Notes under the pieces: model-generated
Databases searched by the model: none
Told to the model about the DNA's origin: nothing
The model's input: the letters and a program-made list of their open reading frames with translations, nothing else
Program-made: the position numbers and the translations under genes
DNA from: Nocardiopsis sp. CNT312
GTDB lineage: Bacteria; Actinomycetota; Actinomycetes; Streptosporangiales; Streptosporangiaceae
Assembly (NCBI RefSeq): GCF_000515115.1
Contig: NZ_AZXF01000035.1
Location: 1 to 43,276 of the forward strand
Direction of reading: 5' to 3'
DNA: 43,276 nt
In this document: positions 1 through 8,341 of the stretch, piece after piece
Position numbering within the stretch: position 1 is the stretch's first letter
Layout: every line of letters starts with the position of its first letter

Positions 1-1839
1 CGCGCCCGCCGCGCCCGCCCCGAGGAGGAGGCCGGGCCCGTGGACGCTCCGGAGGAGCCGCCGCGTCGCGCCCGCCGTGCCCGCCCCGAGGAGGAGCCCG
101 ACCAGCGGGCCGAGGAGCCCCCGGGCCGCCGCGGTGGGCGCCGCAAGCGCGCCAGGCGCAGCCCAGACGAGGAGGGCGGTTTCCTCTCCGACGTCCCCGA
201 GGACAGCGGGATCTTCGACTCGGCCTCCTTTCCCGGGGTCAACCGGTCGGCCGACACCGGCGCGTTCTCCGTGGTCGACCCGGACCGCGCCCCCCGCGGC
301 GGCGGCCGCAGGCGGGACCGCTCGCCGAAGGACGAGCGGGAGGCCCCGCCCGAACCCGAGGCACCCTCGGGCCGCGGCGGTCGGCGCAGGCGCGGACCCG
401 TCGCTGAGGAGCCCCCGGAGCGGGGCGGTCTCAGCTCCGACACCGGTTCGCTGCCCCTGCCCGGGTACTCCGCCGCTCCCGCCCCGGAACCGGAACCGGA
501 TCCCGAGGAGGGCTACGACGACTACGAGGACGCCTACGCGTCCGCCCCCGCCGAGGAGGAGCCCCCGCGCCGTCGCGGCGGCGGTCGGAGGCGGCGCTCC
601 GTCCCCGACGAGGCTCCCTCCGGCCGCCGGGGCGGTCGGCGTCGGCGCGGTCGGCGCGAGCCCGAGCCGGAGGAGTTCGAGGAGGGCTACGACGACTACG
701 AGGAGCCCGCCCTCGACGACATCGCCGACGCCTACTACGGCAGCCGCAGCAAGCGCAAGCAGTTGAAGCAGGCACAGCGGGCCAAGCGCTCCGGTGGCGG
801 CCGGGGCGGACAGCGCAAGGGGGGCGGCATGCGGATCCTGCTGGTCCTCGCCCTGATCGTCGTGATCGGTGGCGGCGGCTACCTCGCGGTGGGCTACCTC
901 TTCCCGGAGGACTTCGAGGGCGGGGGCACCGGAGAGGTCGTCTTCACGGTGGAGGAGGGCCAGAGCGGCTCCTCGGTCGCCGAGGCCCTGGTGGACGCCG
1001 GGGTGGTGGCCAGTGAGCGGGCGTTCCTCAACGCGCTCGACGCTGCGGACGGTGGGGTCGTCCCCGGCACCTACTCCCTGGCTCAGAGCATGAGCGGGGA
1101 GAGCGCCGTGGCGATCCTGCTCGATCCCACCAGCCAGTTGGGCGGCCGGATCACGATCCCGGAGGGCCTGCGTGCCGAGGACATGTTCGTGCGGCTCGCT
1201 GAGCAGACCGCTCTGAGCGAGGAGGACTTCGAGGCCGCCTACGCCGACACCGACGCGCTGGGGCTGCCCGAGTACGCCACCGCCGGACCCGAGGGCTACC
1301 TGTTCCCCGAGACCTACCAGTTCGCCGCCGGTACGAGTGCCCACCAGATCCTGCGCACCATGGTCAACCAGTTCAACCAGGTGGCGGCGGACGTGGACAT
1401 CGAGGGGCGGGCCGGAGGGCTCGGCTACACCGCCAACGAGATCGTGACGATCGCCTCCATCGTCCAGGCCGAGAGCGGCCGCGAGGAGGACATGCCCAAC
1501 ATCTCCGCGGTCGTGCACAACCGTCTGGAGGCGGACTGGCCGCTCCAGATGGACAGCACGTGCTTCTACCAGCTCGGCACCCACGGCCTCGCGCTGACCC
1601 CCGAGCAGAAGACCGAGTGTGAGAACAACCCGGGCGACTACGGCACCTACGGCCAGACCGGGCTCCCCGCCGGGCCGTTCGTGGCGCCGGGGAAGTCCGC
1701 CATCGAGGCTGCACTGGCCCCGGCCGACGTGACCTACATGTTCTTCGCGCTCATCAACCCCGAGACCGGGGAGACCGGGTTCTCCACCACGATCGACGAG
1801 CACGACGCGATGGTCGCCGAGAACAGGGACAACTGGTAG
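1..1839 (+). CDS. mltG: Endolytic transglycosylase MltG (YceG family), 5' end outside the window
   Basis: Membrane-anchored lytic transglycosylase that cuts nascent peptidoglycan glycan strands and sets their length. The frame is open from base 1, and bases 1-30 already encode the same Arg-rich/Glu-rich unit that recurs near 61-96, so the true start lies upstream and the GTG at 40 is probably internal. About 270 residues of low-complexity cytoplasmic tail alternate Arg/Gly blocks with acidic blocks. A single transmembrane helix follows (codons about 829-897), then the extracellular YceG domain. The family catalytic Glu is in ASIVQAESG (codon 1471-1473), with the expected LFPETY, VVHNRL and PLQMDST-type motifs nearby. 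aroE starts 15 bases after the stop, the usual actinobacterial mltG-aroE order. The identification is secure; the N-terminal length is unknown. Confidence 0.95.
   Translation, partial: RARRARPEEEAGPVDAPEEPPRRARRARPEEEPDQRAEEPPGRRGGRRKRARRSPDEEGGFLSDVPEDSGIFDSASFPGVNRSADTGAFSVVDPDRAPRGGGRRRDRSPKDEREAPPEPEAPSGRGGRRRRGPVAEEPPERGGLSSDTGSLPLPGYSAAPAPEPEPDPEEGYDDYEDAYASAPAEEEPPRRRGGGRRRRSVPDEAPSGRRGGRRRRGRREPEPEEFEEGYDDYEEPALDDIADAYYGSRSKRKQLKQAQRAKRSGGGRGGQRKGGGMRILLVLALIVVIGGGGYLAVGYLFPEDFEGGGTGEVVFTVEEGQSGSSVAEALVDAGVVASERAFLNALDAADGGVVPGTYSLAQSMSGESAVAILLDPTSQLGGRITIPEGLRAEDMFVRLAEQTALSEEDFEAAYADTDALGLPEYATAGPEGYLFPETYQFAAGTSAHQILRTMVNQFNQVAADVDIEGRAGGLGYTANEIVTIASIVQAESGREEDMPNISAVVHNRLEADWPLQMDSTCFYQLGTHGLALTPEQKTECENNPGDYGTYGQTGLPAGPFVAPGKSAIEAALAPADVTYMFFALINPETGETGFSTTIDEHDAMVAENRDNW
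505..704 (+). repeat. Direct repeat inside the mltG cytoplasmic tail
   Basis: A 26-base unit at 505-530 recurs exactly at 679-704. Both copies encode the acidic block EEGYDDYE. They lie among Arg/Gly-rich blocks such as GRRGGRRRRG. The repeat makes the tail a string of alternating acidic and basic modules. Confidence 0.85.
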
Positions 1840-1854
1840 GGAAAGGGGGCGCCG

Positions 1855-2697
1855 GTGCGCGCCGCGGTCCTGGGCTCTCCGGTGGCCCACTCCCTCTCAC
1901 CGGTCCTGCACAACACCGCCTACGCGGCGATGGGGCTGGACGACTGGTCCTACGGGATGCACGAGTGCGGCGAGCACCGTCTCGCCGCCTTCGTGGCCGG
2001 GCTGGGGCCCGAGTGGGCGGGGCTCTCCCTGACCATGCCGCTGAAGAGGAGGACACTGGAGCTGGCCGACACCTCCACCGAACTGGCCCGGGCCGTGGGC
2101 GGGGCCAACACCCTGGTCCGCCGGGGCGGCGGTTGGCACGCCGACAACACCGACGTGGAAGGGATCACCGAGGCCCTCACCGAGGCCGGGATCGGCACGC
2201 CGCGCGAGGCGGTTCTCCTCGGCGCCGGTGCCACGGCGGCCTCCGCGCTGGCCGCGCTGGTCCGGATGGGCACCACAGCGCCGGTCACCGTGCTGGCCCG
2301 CGACACCGCGCGCGCCGGTGCGGTCACCGAGGCGGCGGACCGGCTCGGCCACCGGCTGCGGATCGGGCCGCTCTCGGCCCTCGGCGAGCACCTGGACACG
2401 GACCTCATCGTGTCCTCGCTGCCCTCCGGGGCGGCCGACGCGCACACCGGGCCGCTGGCCGCCTCCCGTGCGGACCTCTTCGACGTCGTCTACGCGCCCT
2501 GGCCCACCGTGGCGGCCGGCGCGGTGGCCGACCGGGGCGGGCGTGTGGTCGGCGGCTTCCCGATGCTGCTGCACCAGGCGATCGCCCAGGTCCGGATGAT
2601 GACCGGGTCCGAGGACGTTCCCGCCGGGGTGGTACGTGCGGTACGCGCCGCAGGGGAGGCCGAACTGGCCCGCCGGGCGCCGACCCCCGCGCGGTGA
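1855..2697 (+). CDS. aroE: Shikimate dehydrogenase
   Basis: NADP-dependent reduction of 3-dehydroshikimate to shikimate in aromatic amino acid synthesis; cytosolic. The protein has 280 residues, the normal length. The N-terminal substrate domain shows SPVAHSLSPVLHN and SLTMPLKRR, which carries the catalytic Lys of the family. GGANTLV and DNTDVEG contribute the catalytic Asp region, and VLLGAGATAASA is the nucleotide-binding turn. The GTG start follows a GAAAGGGGG ribosome-binding sequence and directly precedes the conserved N-terminal strand. It follows mltG by 15 bases and is probably co-transcribed with it. Confidence 0.95.
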   Translation: MRAAVLGSPVAHSLSPVLHNTAYAAMGLDDWSYGMHECGEHRLAAFVAGLGPEWAGLSLTMPLKRRTLELADTSTELARAVGGANTLVRRGGGWHADNTDVEGITEALTEAGIGTPREAVLLGAGATAASALAALVRMGTTAPVTVLARDTARAGAVTEAADRLGHRLRIGPLSALGEHLDTDLIVSSLPSGAADAHTGPLAASRADLFDVVYAPWPTVAAGAVADRGGRVVGGFPMLLHQAIAQVRMMTGSEDVPAGVVRAVRAAGEAELARRAPTPAR

Positions 2698-2725
2698 CCG
2701 ATCGGCCCGCGTGTGCTGGTAGAGT
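2695..2725 (+). promoter_or_regulatory. Candidate promoter of the infC operon
   Basis: TAGAGT at 2720-2725 is preceded directly by TGG, giving an extended -10 box. A weak -35 (TGACCG, 2695-2700) lies 19 bases upstream. It would start a leader of about 330 nt before infC. Confidence 0.4.
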
Positions 2726-2909
2726 GAGAGGCGTATCGACTTGATCCGGTCTTCACACCGGGTCCGCAAGCGGAGATGATCCTCCCACCCGCCGGGCGCG
2801 GCTCGCGCGGGTCCAGGTCCACGGCGAACGAGCGCCGCGTCCTGTCCGTCGAGTGCCCTCGCGCACTCCGGCGCGCAGCGCCCCTCGTCCGCACGGCCCG
2901 GTCGGATCG

Positions 2910-2944
2910 CCCCGCTTGCACACGCTGGCGGGGTTTTCGCTTTT
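2910..2944 (+). terminator. Intrinsic terminator/attenuator in the infC leader
   Basis: CCCCGC (2910-2915) pairs with GCGGGG (2928-2933) and is followed by TTTTCGCTTTT (2934-2944). This T-rich tail is rare in so GC-rich a genome and makes this the most classical terminator in the window. It lies about 117 bases before the infC start and after aroE, so it could end aroE transcripts or attenuate infC. The rest of the 363-base gap (2698-3060) holds GC-rich inverted repeats but no gene. Confidence 0.6.
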
Positions 2945-3060
2945 CGGCGGACCCCGACGCGGTCCGGGGTCCGACGGACTCGGCTCCCGGACCGAGAGGC
3001 CGTCCTCCGCCTGGCGGGCGGCCGGTCCCAGGTAATCCGAGAAAGCTAGGGAGGGGTCTC

Positions 3061-3645
3061 ATCAGCGCCGAGCCCCGCATCAATGACCGCATCCGGGTGC
3101 CCGAGGTCCGTCTTGTCGGACCCAACGGTGAGCAGGTCGGAATCGTCTCCGTGCAGGACGCGCTGCGTCTGGCGCAGGAGTCCGACCTCGACCTCGTCGA
3201 GGTCGCGCCGACCGCTCGCCCTCCGGTCGCCAAGCTGATGGACTACGGCAAGTTCAAGTACGAGTCCGCGGTGAAGGCGCGCGAGTCGCGCAAGAACCAG
3301 TCGAACACGATCATCAAGGAGATCAAGCTCCGCCCGAAGATCGACCCGCACGACTACGAGACCAAGAAGGGTCACGTCGTCCGGTTCCTCAAGGGCGGGG
3401 ACAAGGTCAAGGTGACGATCATGTTCCGCGGGCGCGAGCAGTCCAGGCCCGAACTCGGCCGCAGGCTGCTGGCGCGTCTGGCCGAGGACGTCCAGGATCT
3501 TGGCATGGTCGAGTCCCAGCCCAAGCAGGACGGCCGCAACATGGTCATGGTGATCGGCCCGCACAAGCGACGGTCTGAGCACAAGGCCGAGGCCCGTGCT
3601 GCGGCAGGGGACAGGCCCCGCCGCCGACAGCGCGAACAGGCGTAG
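3061..3645 (+). CDS. infC: Translation initiation factor IF-3, AUC start codon
   Basis: IF-3 binds the 30S subunit, checks start-codon pairing and prevents premature 50S joining. The 194-residue protein begins at [17 protein letters not shown], the conserved actinobacterial N terminus, and contains [32 protein letters not shown] and [13 protein letters not shown]. The only codon in the right place is ATC at 3061, preceded at good distance by AGGGAGGGG (3048-3056). The frame stays open upstream to an ATG at 2776, but that stretch runs through the terminator and looks non-coding. An AUC start on infC fits the known autocontrol in which IF-3 discriminates against its own non-canonical start. First gene of infC-rpmI-rplT. 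Confidence 0.93.
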   Translation: MSAEPRINDRIRVPEVRLVGPNGEQVGIVSVQDALRLAQESDLDLVEVAPTARPPVAKLMDYGKFKYESAVKARESRKNQSNTIIKEIKLRPKIDPHDYETKKGHVVRFLKGGDKVKVTIMFRGREQSRPELGRRLLARLAEDVQDLGMVESQPKQDGRNMVMVIGPHKRRSEHKAEARAAAGDRPRRRQREQA

Positions 3646-3730
3646 CGGCGTCAGGGGAGGTCCCCCACCGCCCGGTCGCCGTGGGAACGGGAACCGGGTG
3701 GTGGGAAGGGCTGTGCGCGAAGGCCCGGCG

Positions 3731-3794
3731 AGCACCGCGCGAGCGGTGTGCTGGGGCCGCCAGAGCAACGATCGCACCACCCGAGGGTGGTGCG
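3731..3794 (+). promoter_or_regulatory. Paired hairpins in the infC-rpmI spacer
   Basis: The 175-base spacer contains an imperfect hairpin at 3731-3752 (AGCACCGC against GCGGTGTGCT) and a perfect 10-bp one at 3773-3794 (CGCACCACCC, GA, GGGTGGTGCG). The second ends 27 bases before rpmI. Possible roles are RNA processing, partial termination or L20 autocontrol; which one cannot be told from sequence. Confidence 0.4.
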
Positions 3795-3820
3795 CAGACG
3801 GAGTAGGAGACGACGGCGAC

Positions 3821-4015
3821 ATGCCGAAGAACAAGTCCCACAGTGGAGCCAAGGACCGCTTCAAGGTCACCGGTTCCGGCAAGATCATGCGCCGCCGTGC
3901 CAACAAGAACCACATCCTTGAGCACAAGACCTCCAAGCGCAAGCGCAAGCTGAGCAACGAGGCGGTGCTCTCCCCCGCGGACACCAAGAGCATCAAGAAA
4001 CTCCTCGGCAAGTAG
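3821..4015 (+). CDS. rpmI: 50S ribosomal protein bL35
   Basis: Structural protein of the large ribosomal subunit. The ATG at 3821 follows GGAG (about 3806-3810) and opens with [20 protein letters not shown], the family signature. The 64-residue length, the Lys/Arg-rich composition and the central [13 protein letters not shown] are normal. The frame is open for 75 codons upstream, but that part has no bL35 similarity and overlaps the spacer hairpins, so the longer form is rejected. It lies between infC and rplT in the conserved operon. Confidence 0.96.
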   Translation: MPKNKSHSGAKDRFKVTGSGKIMRRRANKNHILEHKTSKRKRKLSNEAVLSPADTKSIKKLLGK

Positions 4016-4160
4016 CCGCCCCCTTTCTCCCGCCGCCCGTGTCGCACGCCGTGCGTGCCGCGGTGACGGCTGCCGGAGAACCACCCAAGCCATCGCGGCC
4101 GCCGGGCTCGCCTGAGCCGGGCCGGTCGGCGCGCCGGAACACACGAACGAGGGAGTCACA

Positions 4161-4532
4161 GTGGCACGCGTGAAGCGGGCTCTCAACGCCAAGAAGAAGC
4201 GCAAGGTCGTTCTCGACCGCGCCAGCGGTTACCGCGGTCAGCGTTCGCGCCTGTACCGCAAGGCCAAGGAGCAGATGCTCCACTCGATGACCTACTCCTA
4301 CCGGGACCGCAAGGACCGCAAGGGGCAGTTCCGTCGTCTGTGGATCCAGCGCATCAACGCCGCCTCCCGCGCCAACGGCCTGACCTACAACCGTCTCATG
4401 CAGGGCCTGAAGCTGGCCGGTATCGAGGTCGACCGCCGTATGCTCGCAGAGTTGGCGGTCAACGACGAGGCCGCGTTCGCCGCGCTGGTGGAGAAGGCCA
4501 AGCAGGCTCTCCCCGCCGCCAACGCGGCCTGA
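4161..4532 (+). CDS. rplT: 50S ribosomal protein bL20
   Basis: Early assembly protein of the large subunit that binds 23S rRNA. The 123 residues begin [18 protein letters not shown] and contain [16 protein letters not shown] and [19 protein letters not shown], all characteristic. The GTG start at 4161 follows GAGGGAG by a normal distance. The 145-base spacer after rpmI holds no gene. In Firmicutes and proteobacteria L20 represses this operon through a leader RNA; no clear copy of that structure was recognised here. Confidence 0.97.
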   Translation: MARVKRALNAKKKRKVVLDRASGYRGQRSRLYRKAKEQMLHSMTYSYRDRKDRKGQFRRLWIQRINAASRANGLTYNRLMQGLKLAGIEVDRRMLAELAVNDEAAFAALVEKAKQALPAANAA

Positions 4533-4547
4533 CGCCGGGACTGCGCG

Positions 4548-5396
4548 ATGGCGGGCCACGAGTTCACGAGTATCCGCTCACCCAGGATCAAGGGGGTTCG
4601 GCGGCTCGCCAAACGCACCTTCCGCCAGCGGGAGCGGCGCTTCCTCGCGGAGGGGCCGCAGGCGGTGAGGGAGGCCCTCGCCGCCACCGACGGTGCCGGG
4701 CGGCCCCGTGAGGGGGCCGCCACGGGCGTGGTCGAGGTCTACGCCACGGCGGAGGCCATGCGGCGCCACATCGACCTGGGGGACGCCGCACGCGCGCTGG
4801 GCGTCCCCACCCACACGGTCAGCCTCGACGTCATGTCGGAGCTGGCGCAGACCGTGACCCCCCAGGGGATCATCGCGGTCTGCGCCTTCGTTGACGTCCC
4901 CCTCGAACAGGTCGGCGACGTTCGTCTGGTGGCTGTGCTCTCGCACGTGCGTGACCCGGGCAACGCCGGCACGGTCCTGCGTACCGCAGACGCGGCCGGT
5001 GCCGACGCCGTCGTCTTCACCGACGCCTCCGTCGACCCCTACAACGGCAAGTGTGTGCGCGCCTCCGCCGGAAGCCTCTTCCATCTGCCGGTGGTGGTCG
5101 GCGTCCCGGTGGGCCGGGCCGTGGACTTCCTGCGCGAACGCGGGGCCGCCGTGTGGGCCGCCGACGGCGGAGGCCCCCGCGACCTGCACACCGCCGCCGA
5201 CGGCGGAGACCTCGACGGGCCGGTCGGCTGGGTCTTCGGCAACGAGGCCTGGGGCCTGCCGGAGGAGACGGTCCGCCTCACCGACGGAGCGGTCAGCGTC
5301 CCCATCTACGGCGGGGCCGAAAGCCTGAATCTGGCCACGGCGGCCGCGGTGTGCCTGTACACGACCGCCCGCCAGCAGCGCCGTTCACGGGTCTGA
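4548..5396 (+). CDS. TrmH/SpoU-family RNA 2'-O-methyltransferase
   Basis: S-adenosylmethionine-dependent 2'-O-ribose methylation of rRNA or tRNA; the exact target is not predictable. The N-terminal substrate-binding part (SPRIKGVRRLAKRTFRQRERRFLAEGPQ, written here by its ends SPRIKG and FLAEGPQ) is typical. The C-terminal SPOUT domain shows SHVRDPGNAGTVLRTADAAG (motif 1), VGWVFGNEAWGLPEE (motif 2) and IPIYGGAESLNLATAAA-like (motif 3). These form the trefoil knot that binds the cofactor. 282 residues; the ATG is 15 bases after rplT, so it is probably read through from the ribosomal operon. This position next to rplT is the same in Streptomyces. Confidence 0.92.
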   Translation: MAGHEFTSIRSPRIKGVRRLAKRTFRQRERRFLAEGPQAVREALAATDGAGRPREGAATGVVEVYATAEAMRRHIDLGDAARALGVPTHTVSLDVMSELAQTVTPQGIIAVCAFVDVPLEQVGDVRLVAVLSHVRDPGNAGTVLRTADAAGADAVVFTDASVDPYNGKCVRASAGSLFHLPVVVGVPVGRAVDFLRERGAAVWAADGGGPRDLHTAADGGDLDGPVGWVFGNEAWGLPEETVRLTDGAVSVPIYGGAESLNLATAAAVCLYTTARQQRRSRV

Positions 5397-5820
5397 GACC
5401 CTCCACCGCGTCCCGGTCCGGATCGGTGGCCGCTGGAGAACGCGCGATTGCACGTGCACGAGCGGCAGGACCGATAGGGTCGTGCCCGACTGCGGATTCC
5501 TCATGTGGATTCCGCGTATCCTGCCGTGCGCCCACCCGTATCACGGGTCGGGCCCTGTGCCGATCCGTCGCCTCCGGGCATGCTTGACGGTGGGGGCGAG
5601 CCGCGCCTGCCGTCCGACGGGCCCCGTGCCAGGGCTGTGGGACCTTCGGTAGGCGCCCGCACACCCGTGCGCGCCTCGGGCGGTCCTGCGGGTTCACCAG
5701 GCGTACCAGCAGGGTAGACCACCTGCGGTGGTGCGCCGATGAGGGGCGGACACGACTGGTCAGCGGTCCTCGGCCCGCAGGTCGGCGGTCGTGGATCTTC
5801 AAGGGGAGCGGGGAAGAGGC
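5397..5820 (+). promoter_or_regulatory. Spacer before the PAS kinase, with operator-like symmetry
   Basis: No gene is seen in these 424 bases. TGCACGTGCA at 5449-5458 is a perfect palindrome. TTGCAC (5448-5453) and TAGGGT (5475-5480) resemble -35/-10 boxes but lie 21 bases apart. GCGGATTCC (5492-5500) and GGATTCCGC (5507-5515) form an inverted repeat with one mismatch, immediately followed by TATCCT (5517-5522), a possible -10. A regulated start of the downstream gene is plausible. Confidence 0.35.
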
Positions 5821-7053
5821 GTGGGCAGCGGCCGGCAGGCGGAGCAACCGGCGGAGGGCACGGGCGGGCACGCCTCGGGGGGACCGGGGCAGGGCACCGA
5901 TCCTGGTACCGGCATTCCCTCTGAAACGGAGAATACGCACGATTCGGGCGCTCATTTCGTGAGGGTGGAGGGCCATGGCTCCACTGCGCTCTGGGACGCC
6001 GAGGGCGTCTACGGCGGGTCCGGCAGGGGGCCCCTGCACGCAGACGACCTCCCGGACGGGGTGGTCGTCGCCGACGCGCGAGGCCGCATCGTCCTGTTCA
6101 ACGCCCAAGCGGCCTACCTGACGGGTGTCCCCGCCCAGGCGGCCCTGGGGTGCGACTACCGCTCCACCCTGCCCCTCACCGGCCCCGACGGCCACGACTG
6201 GTGGCAGGCGAGCGCGCCCTACGGCGGCGACCGCAACCGCGTTCGCCAGCCCGAGCGGGCGCTCCTGCTGCCCGGCGAACGTGAGATCCTCGTGGCCGCG
6301 CGCTACGTGCGGGCCAGGCCGGGCGGCGACCTGGTCCGGCTCGTCATCACCCTCAGGGACGCCGCGACCCGCGTCGACCGCAGGAGCACCGACCTCATCT
6401 CCGAGGTGGCCCACGAACTGCGCTCGCCCCTGACCAGCGTCAAGGGCTTCACCTCGACACTGCTCGCCAAGTGGGACCGGCTCAGCGACACCCAGAAGCT
6501 GTTCATGCTGGAGACGGTCAACAACGACGCCGACCGCGTCACCCGCCTCATCAACGAACTGCTCGACGTCTCCCGCATAGAATCCGGACGGCTGGAGATC
6601 CGCCGCCAGGTCGTCGACCTCCCCGAGGCCGCGCGCAGGGTCGTCGCGGGTCGGGTGGCGGCCGGTGACGCCGAGGACCGCTTCCGCCTGGAGGTCCACG
6701 GCGAACTACCCCAGATGTGGCTCGACTCCGACAAACTCGAACAGATCCTGGCCAACCTCGTGGAAAACGGGGTACAGCACGGCGCTGGTACTGTCAGTAT
6801 CGTGATCGAGCCGTGTGAGGGAGGAACAGCGGTGTCGGTGCGCGACGAGGGCCAGGGCATAGCGCCCGAGACCATTCCGCGCGTCTTCCGCCAGTTCTGG
6901 CGCAGCAAGCGCCGGAGCGGGACCGGCCTCGGGCTGTTCATCGTCAAGGGCCTCGTCGAGGCCCACGGCGGCACGATCACCGTCGGGCGCGCCCCCACCG
7001 GCGGCGCCGAGTTCCGATTTACCATGCCCGCCGGGGCTCCCGAGTTCGTCTGA
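5821..7053 (+). CDS. Soluble PAS-domain sensor histidine kinase, orphan
   Basis: Two-component kinase without any transmembrane helix, hence a cytosolic sensor. After a Gly-rich tail of about 65 residues comes a PAS domain (LPDGVVVADARGRIVLFNAQA), then the dimerisation/phosphoacceptor domain SEVAHELRSPLTSVKG with His198, then the HATPase domain: ANLVENGVQH (N box), DEGQGIAPE (G1) and GTGLGLFIVKGLVEAHGG (G2). 410 residues from GTG 5821, which follows GGGGAAGAG. A GTG at 5791 would add ten residues but has no ribosome-binding site. No response regulator is adjacent. The same kinase position between the rplT-linked methyltransferase and pheS is known in Streptomyces, so this is an inherited neighbourhood. 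Confidence 0.88.
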   Translation: MGSGRQAEQPAEGTGGHASGGPGQGTDPGTGIPSETENTHDSGAHFVRVEGHGSTALWDAEGVYGGSGRGPLHADDLPDGVVVADARGRIVLFNAQAAYLTGVPAQAALGCDYRSTLPLTGPDGHDWWQASAPYGGDRNRVRQPERALLLPGEREILVAARYVRARPGGDLVRLVITLRDAATRVDRRSTDLISEVAHELRSPLTSVKGFTSTLLAKWDRLSDTQKLFMLETVNNDADRVTRLINELLDVSRIESGRLEIRRQVVDLPEAARRVVAGRVAAGDAEDRFRLEVHGELPQMWLDSDKLEQILANLVENGVQHGAGTVSIVIEPCEGGTAVSVRDEGQGIAPETIPRVFRQFWRSKRRSGTGLGLFIVKGLVEAHGGTITVGRAPTGGAEFRFTMPAGAPEFV

Positions 7054-7159
7054 ACCCTCAGACCTTCGGCCCCGGCGGGCTCGCAGCGTGTCCGGGGCCC
7101 CGCACGCGGGCCTCGCCGCCCCGGCCCGCCCGAAACCCGCCTGTGTTCCTGTCGGCTTC

Positions 7160-7178
7160 GTCCGCCCCCGGGGCGGAC
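7160..7178 (+). repeat. Hairpin in the pheS leader
   Basis: GTCCGCCC and GGGCGGAC flank CCGG as a perfect 8-bp stem, 45 bases before pheS. It has no T-tract. The 169-base spacer shows no T-box antiterminator motif and no obvious Phe-rich leader peptide. It could end the kinase transcript or fold in the pheS leader. Confidence 0.35.
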
Positions 7179-7222
7179 CGTGACTTCCGCCGCGCCCCGT
7201 CGCGGCGGCGAGGCAACCAACC

Positions 7223-8341
7223 ATGTCTGCACCGAACAATTCCTTCGACCCGGTCGAGGTGGCCCCCCTGCACCCCGACGAGGTCGCCCGTATGCGCGAG
7301 GAGGCGCTGGCCGCCATCGCCGCCGCCGGCGACCTCGACGAACTCAAGGAGGTCCGCCTCGCGCACGCCTCGGACCGGTCCCCGCTGGCACTGGCCAACC
7401 GGGAGATCGGCGCCCTGCCCCCGGCCGCCAAGGCCGACGCCGGCAAGCGCGTGGGTGGTGCCCGCCGCGACGTCGGCCAGGCGCTCAAGGCCCGCCAAGC
7501 GGTCCTGGAGGCCGAACGCGACGAGCGCGTCCTCGTCGAGGAGCGGGTCGACGTCACCCTGCCCTGGGACCGCGCGCCGCTCGGGGCCCGCCACCCCCTG
7601 ACCGCCATCGCCGAACGCATGGCCGACATCTTCGTCGGCATGGGCTTCGACATCGCCGAGGGCCCCGAGATCGAGGCGGAGTGGTTCAACTTCGACGCCC
7701 TCAACTTCCTGCCCGACCACCCGGCCCGCACCATGCAGGACACCTTCTTCGTCGAGAACCCCGACGGTGGTGAGTCCGGCCTGGTCATGCGTACCCACAC
7801 CTCACCCGTGCAGGTGCGCGCCCTGCTCGAACGCGAACTGCCGGTCTACGTGGTCGCGCCCGGCACGACGTTCCGCACCGACGAACTCGACGCCACCCAC
7901 AGCCCCGTCTTCCACCAGTTGGAGGGCCTGGCCGTGGACAAGGGCATCACCCTGGCCCACCTGCGCGGCGCCATCGACGCCTTCGTGGGCGCCATGTTCG
8001 GCGAGGGCCTGCGCACCCGGTTCCGCGCCTCCTACTTCCCCTTCACCGAGCCCTCCGCCGAGGTGGACATGGAGTGCTTCGCGTGCCGGGGCGCGTCCGT
8101 GGGCGACCCGGACGCGCCGTGCCGTACCTGCTCCAGCGAGGGCTGGATCGAGATCGGCGGCTGCGGTGTGGTCAACCCGCGCGTGCTCACCGCCGCCGGG
8201 GTGGACCCCGAGGTCTACAGCGGTTGGGCCTTCGGCCTGGGAATCGAACGGACACTGATGTTCGCGCACGGGGTGCGCGACATGCACGACATGGTCGAGG
8301 GCGACATCCGCTTCACCTCGGCGTTCGGGAGTGAGAGCTGA
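7223..8341 (+). CDS. pheS: Phenylalanyl-tRNA synthetase alpha subunit
   Basis: Catalytic subunit of the (alpha-beta)2 enzyme charging tRNA-Phe. 372 residues. The N-terminal coiled-coil arm is followed by the class II core: motif 2 [21 protein letters not shown] (its first residues near 214) and motif 3 GLGIERTLM (near 338). A four-Cys cluster (ECFACRG and PCRTC) interrupts the core, as in other actinobacterial PheS, and may bind zinc. The ATG at 7223 begins a typical N terminus. Its stop shares one base with the pheT start (TGATG), so the subunits are translationally coupled. Confidence 0.97.
   Translation: MSAPNNSFDPVEVAPLHPDEVARMREEALAAIAAAGDLDELKEVRLAHASDRSPLALANREIGALPPAAKADAGKRVGGARRDVGQALKARQAVLEAERDERVLVEERVDVTLPWDRAPLGARHPLTAIAERMADIFVGMGFDIAEGPEIEAEWFNFDALNFLPDHPARTMQDTFFVENPDGGESGLVMRTHTSPVQVRALLERELPVYVVAPGTTFRTDELDATHSPVFHQLEGLAVDKGITLAHLRGAIDAFVGAMFGEGLRTRFRASYFPFTEPSAEVDMECFACRGASVGDPDAPCRTCSSEGWIEIGGCGVVNPRVLTAAGVDPEVYSGWAFGLGIERTLMFAHGVRDMHDMVEGDIRFTSAFGSES

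Noticed and set aside
2776..3060. N-terminal extension of IF-3 from ATG 2776
   Set aside because: It crosses the T-tailed terminator and has low-complexity Arg/Pro sequence; the conserved protein begins at the ATC at 3061.
5791..5820. Earlier GTG start for the PAS kinase
   Set aside because: No ribosome-binding site, while GTG 5821 has GGGGAAGAG upstream. The added ten residues carry no domain.
7054..7222. T-box or peptide attenuator before pheS
   Set aside because: No T-box sequence, no Phe-rich leader and no T-tailed terminator were found, only a GC hairpin.
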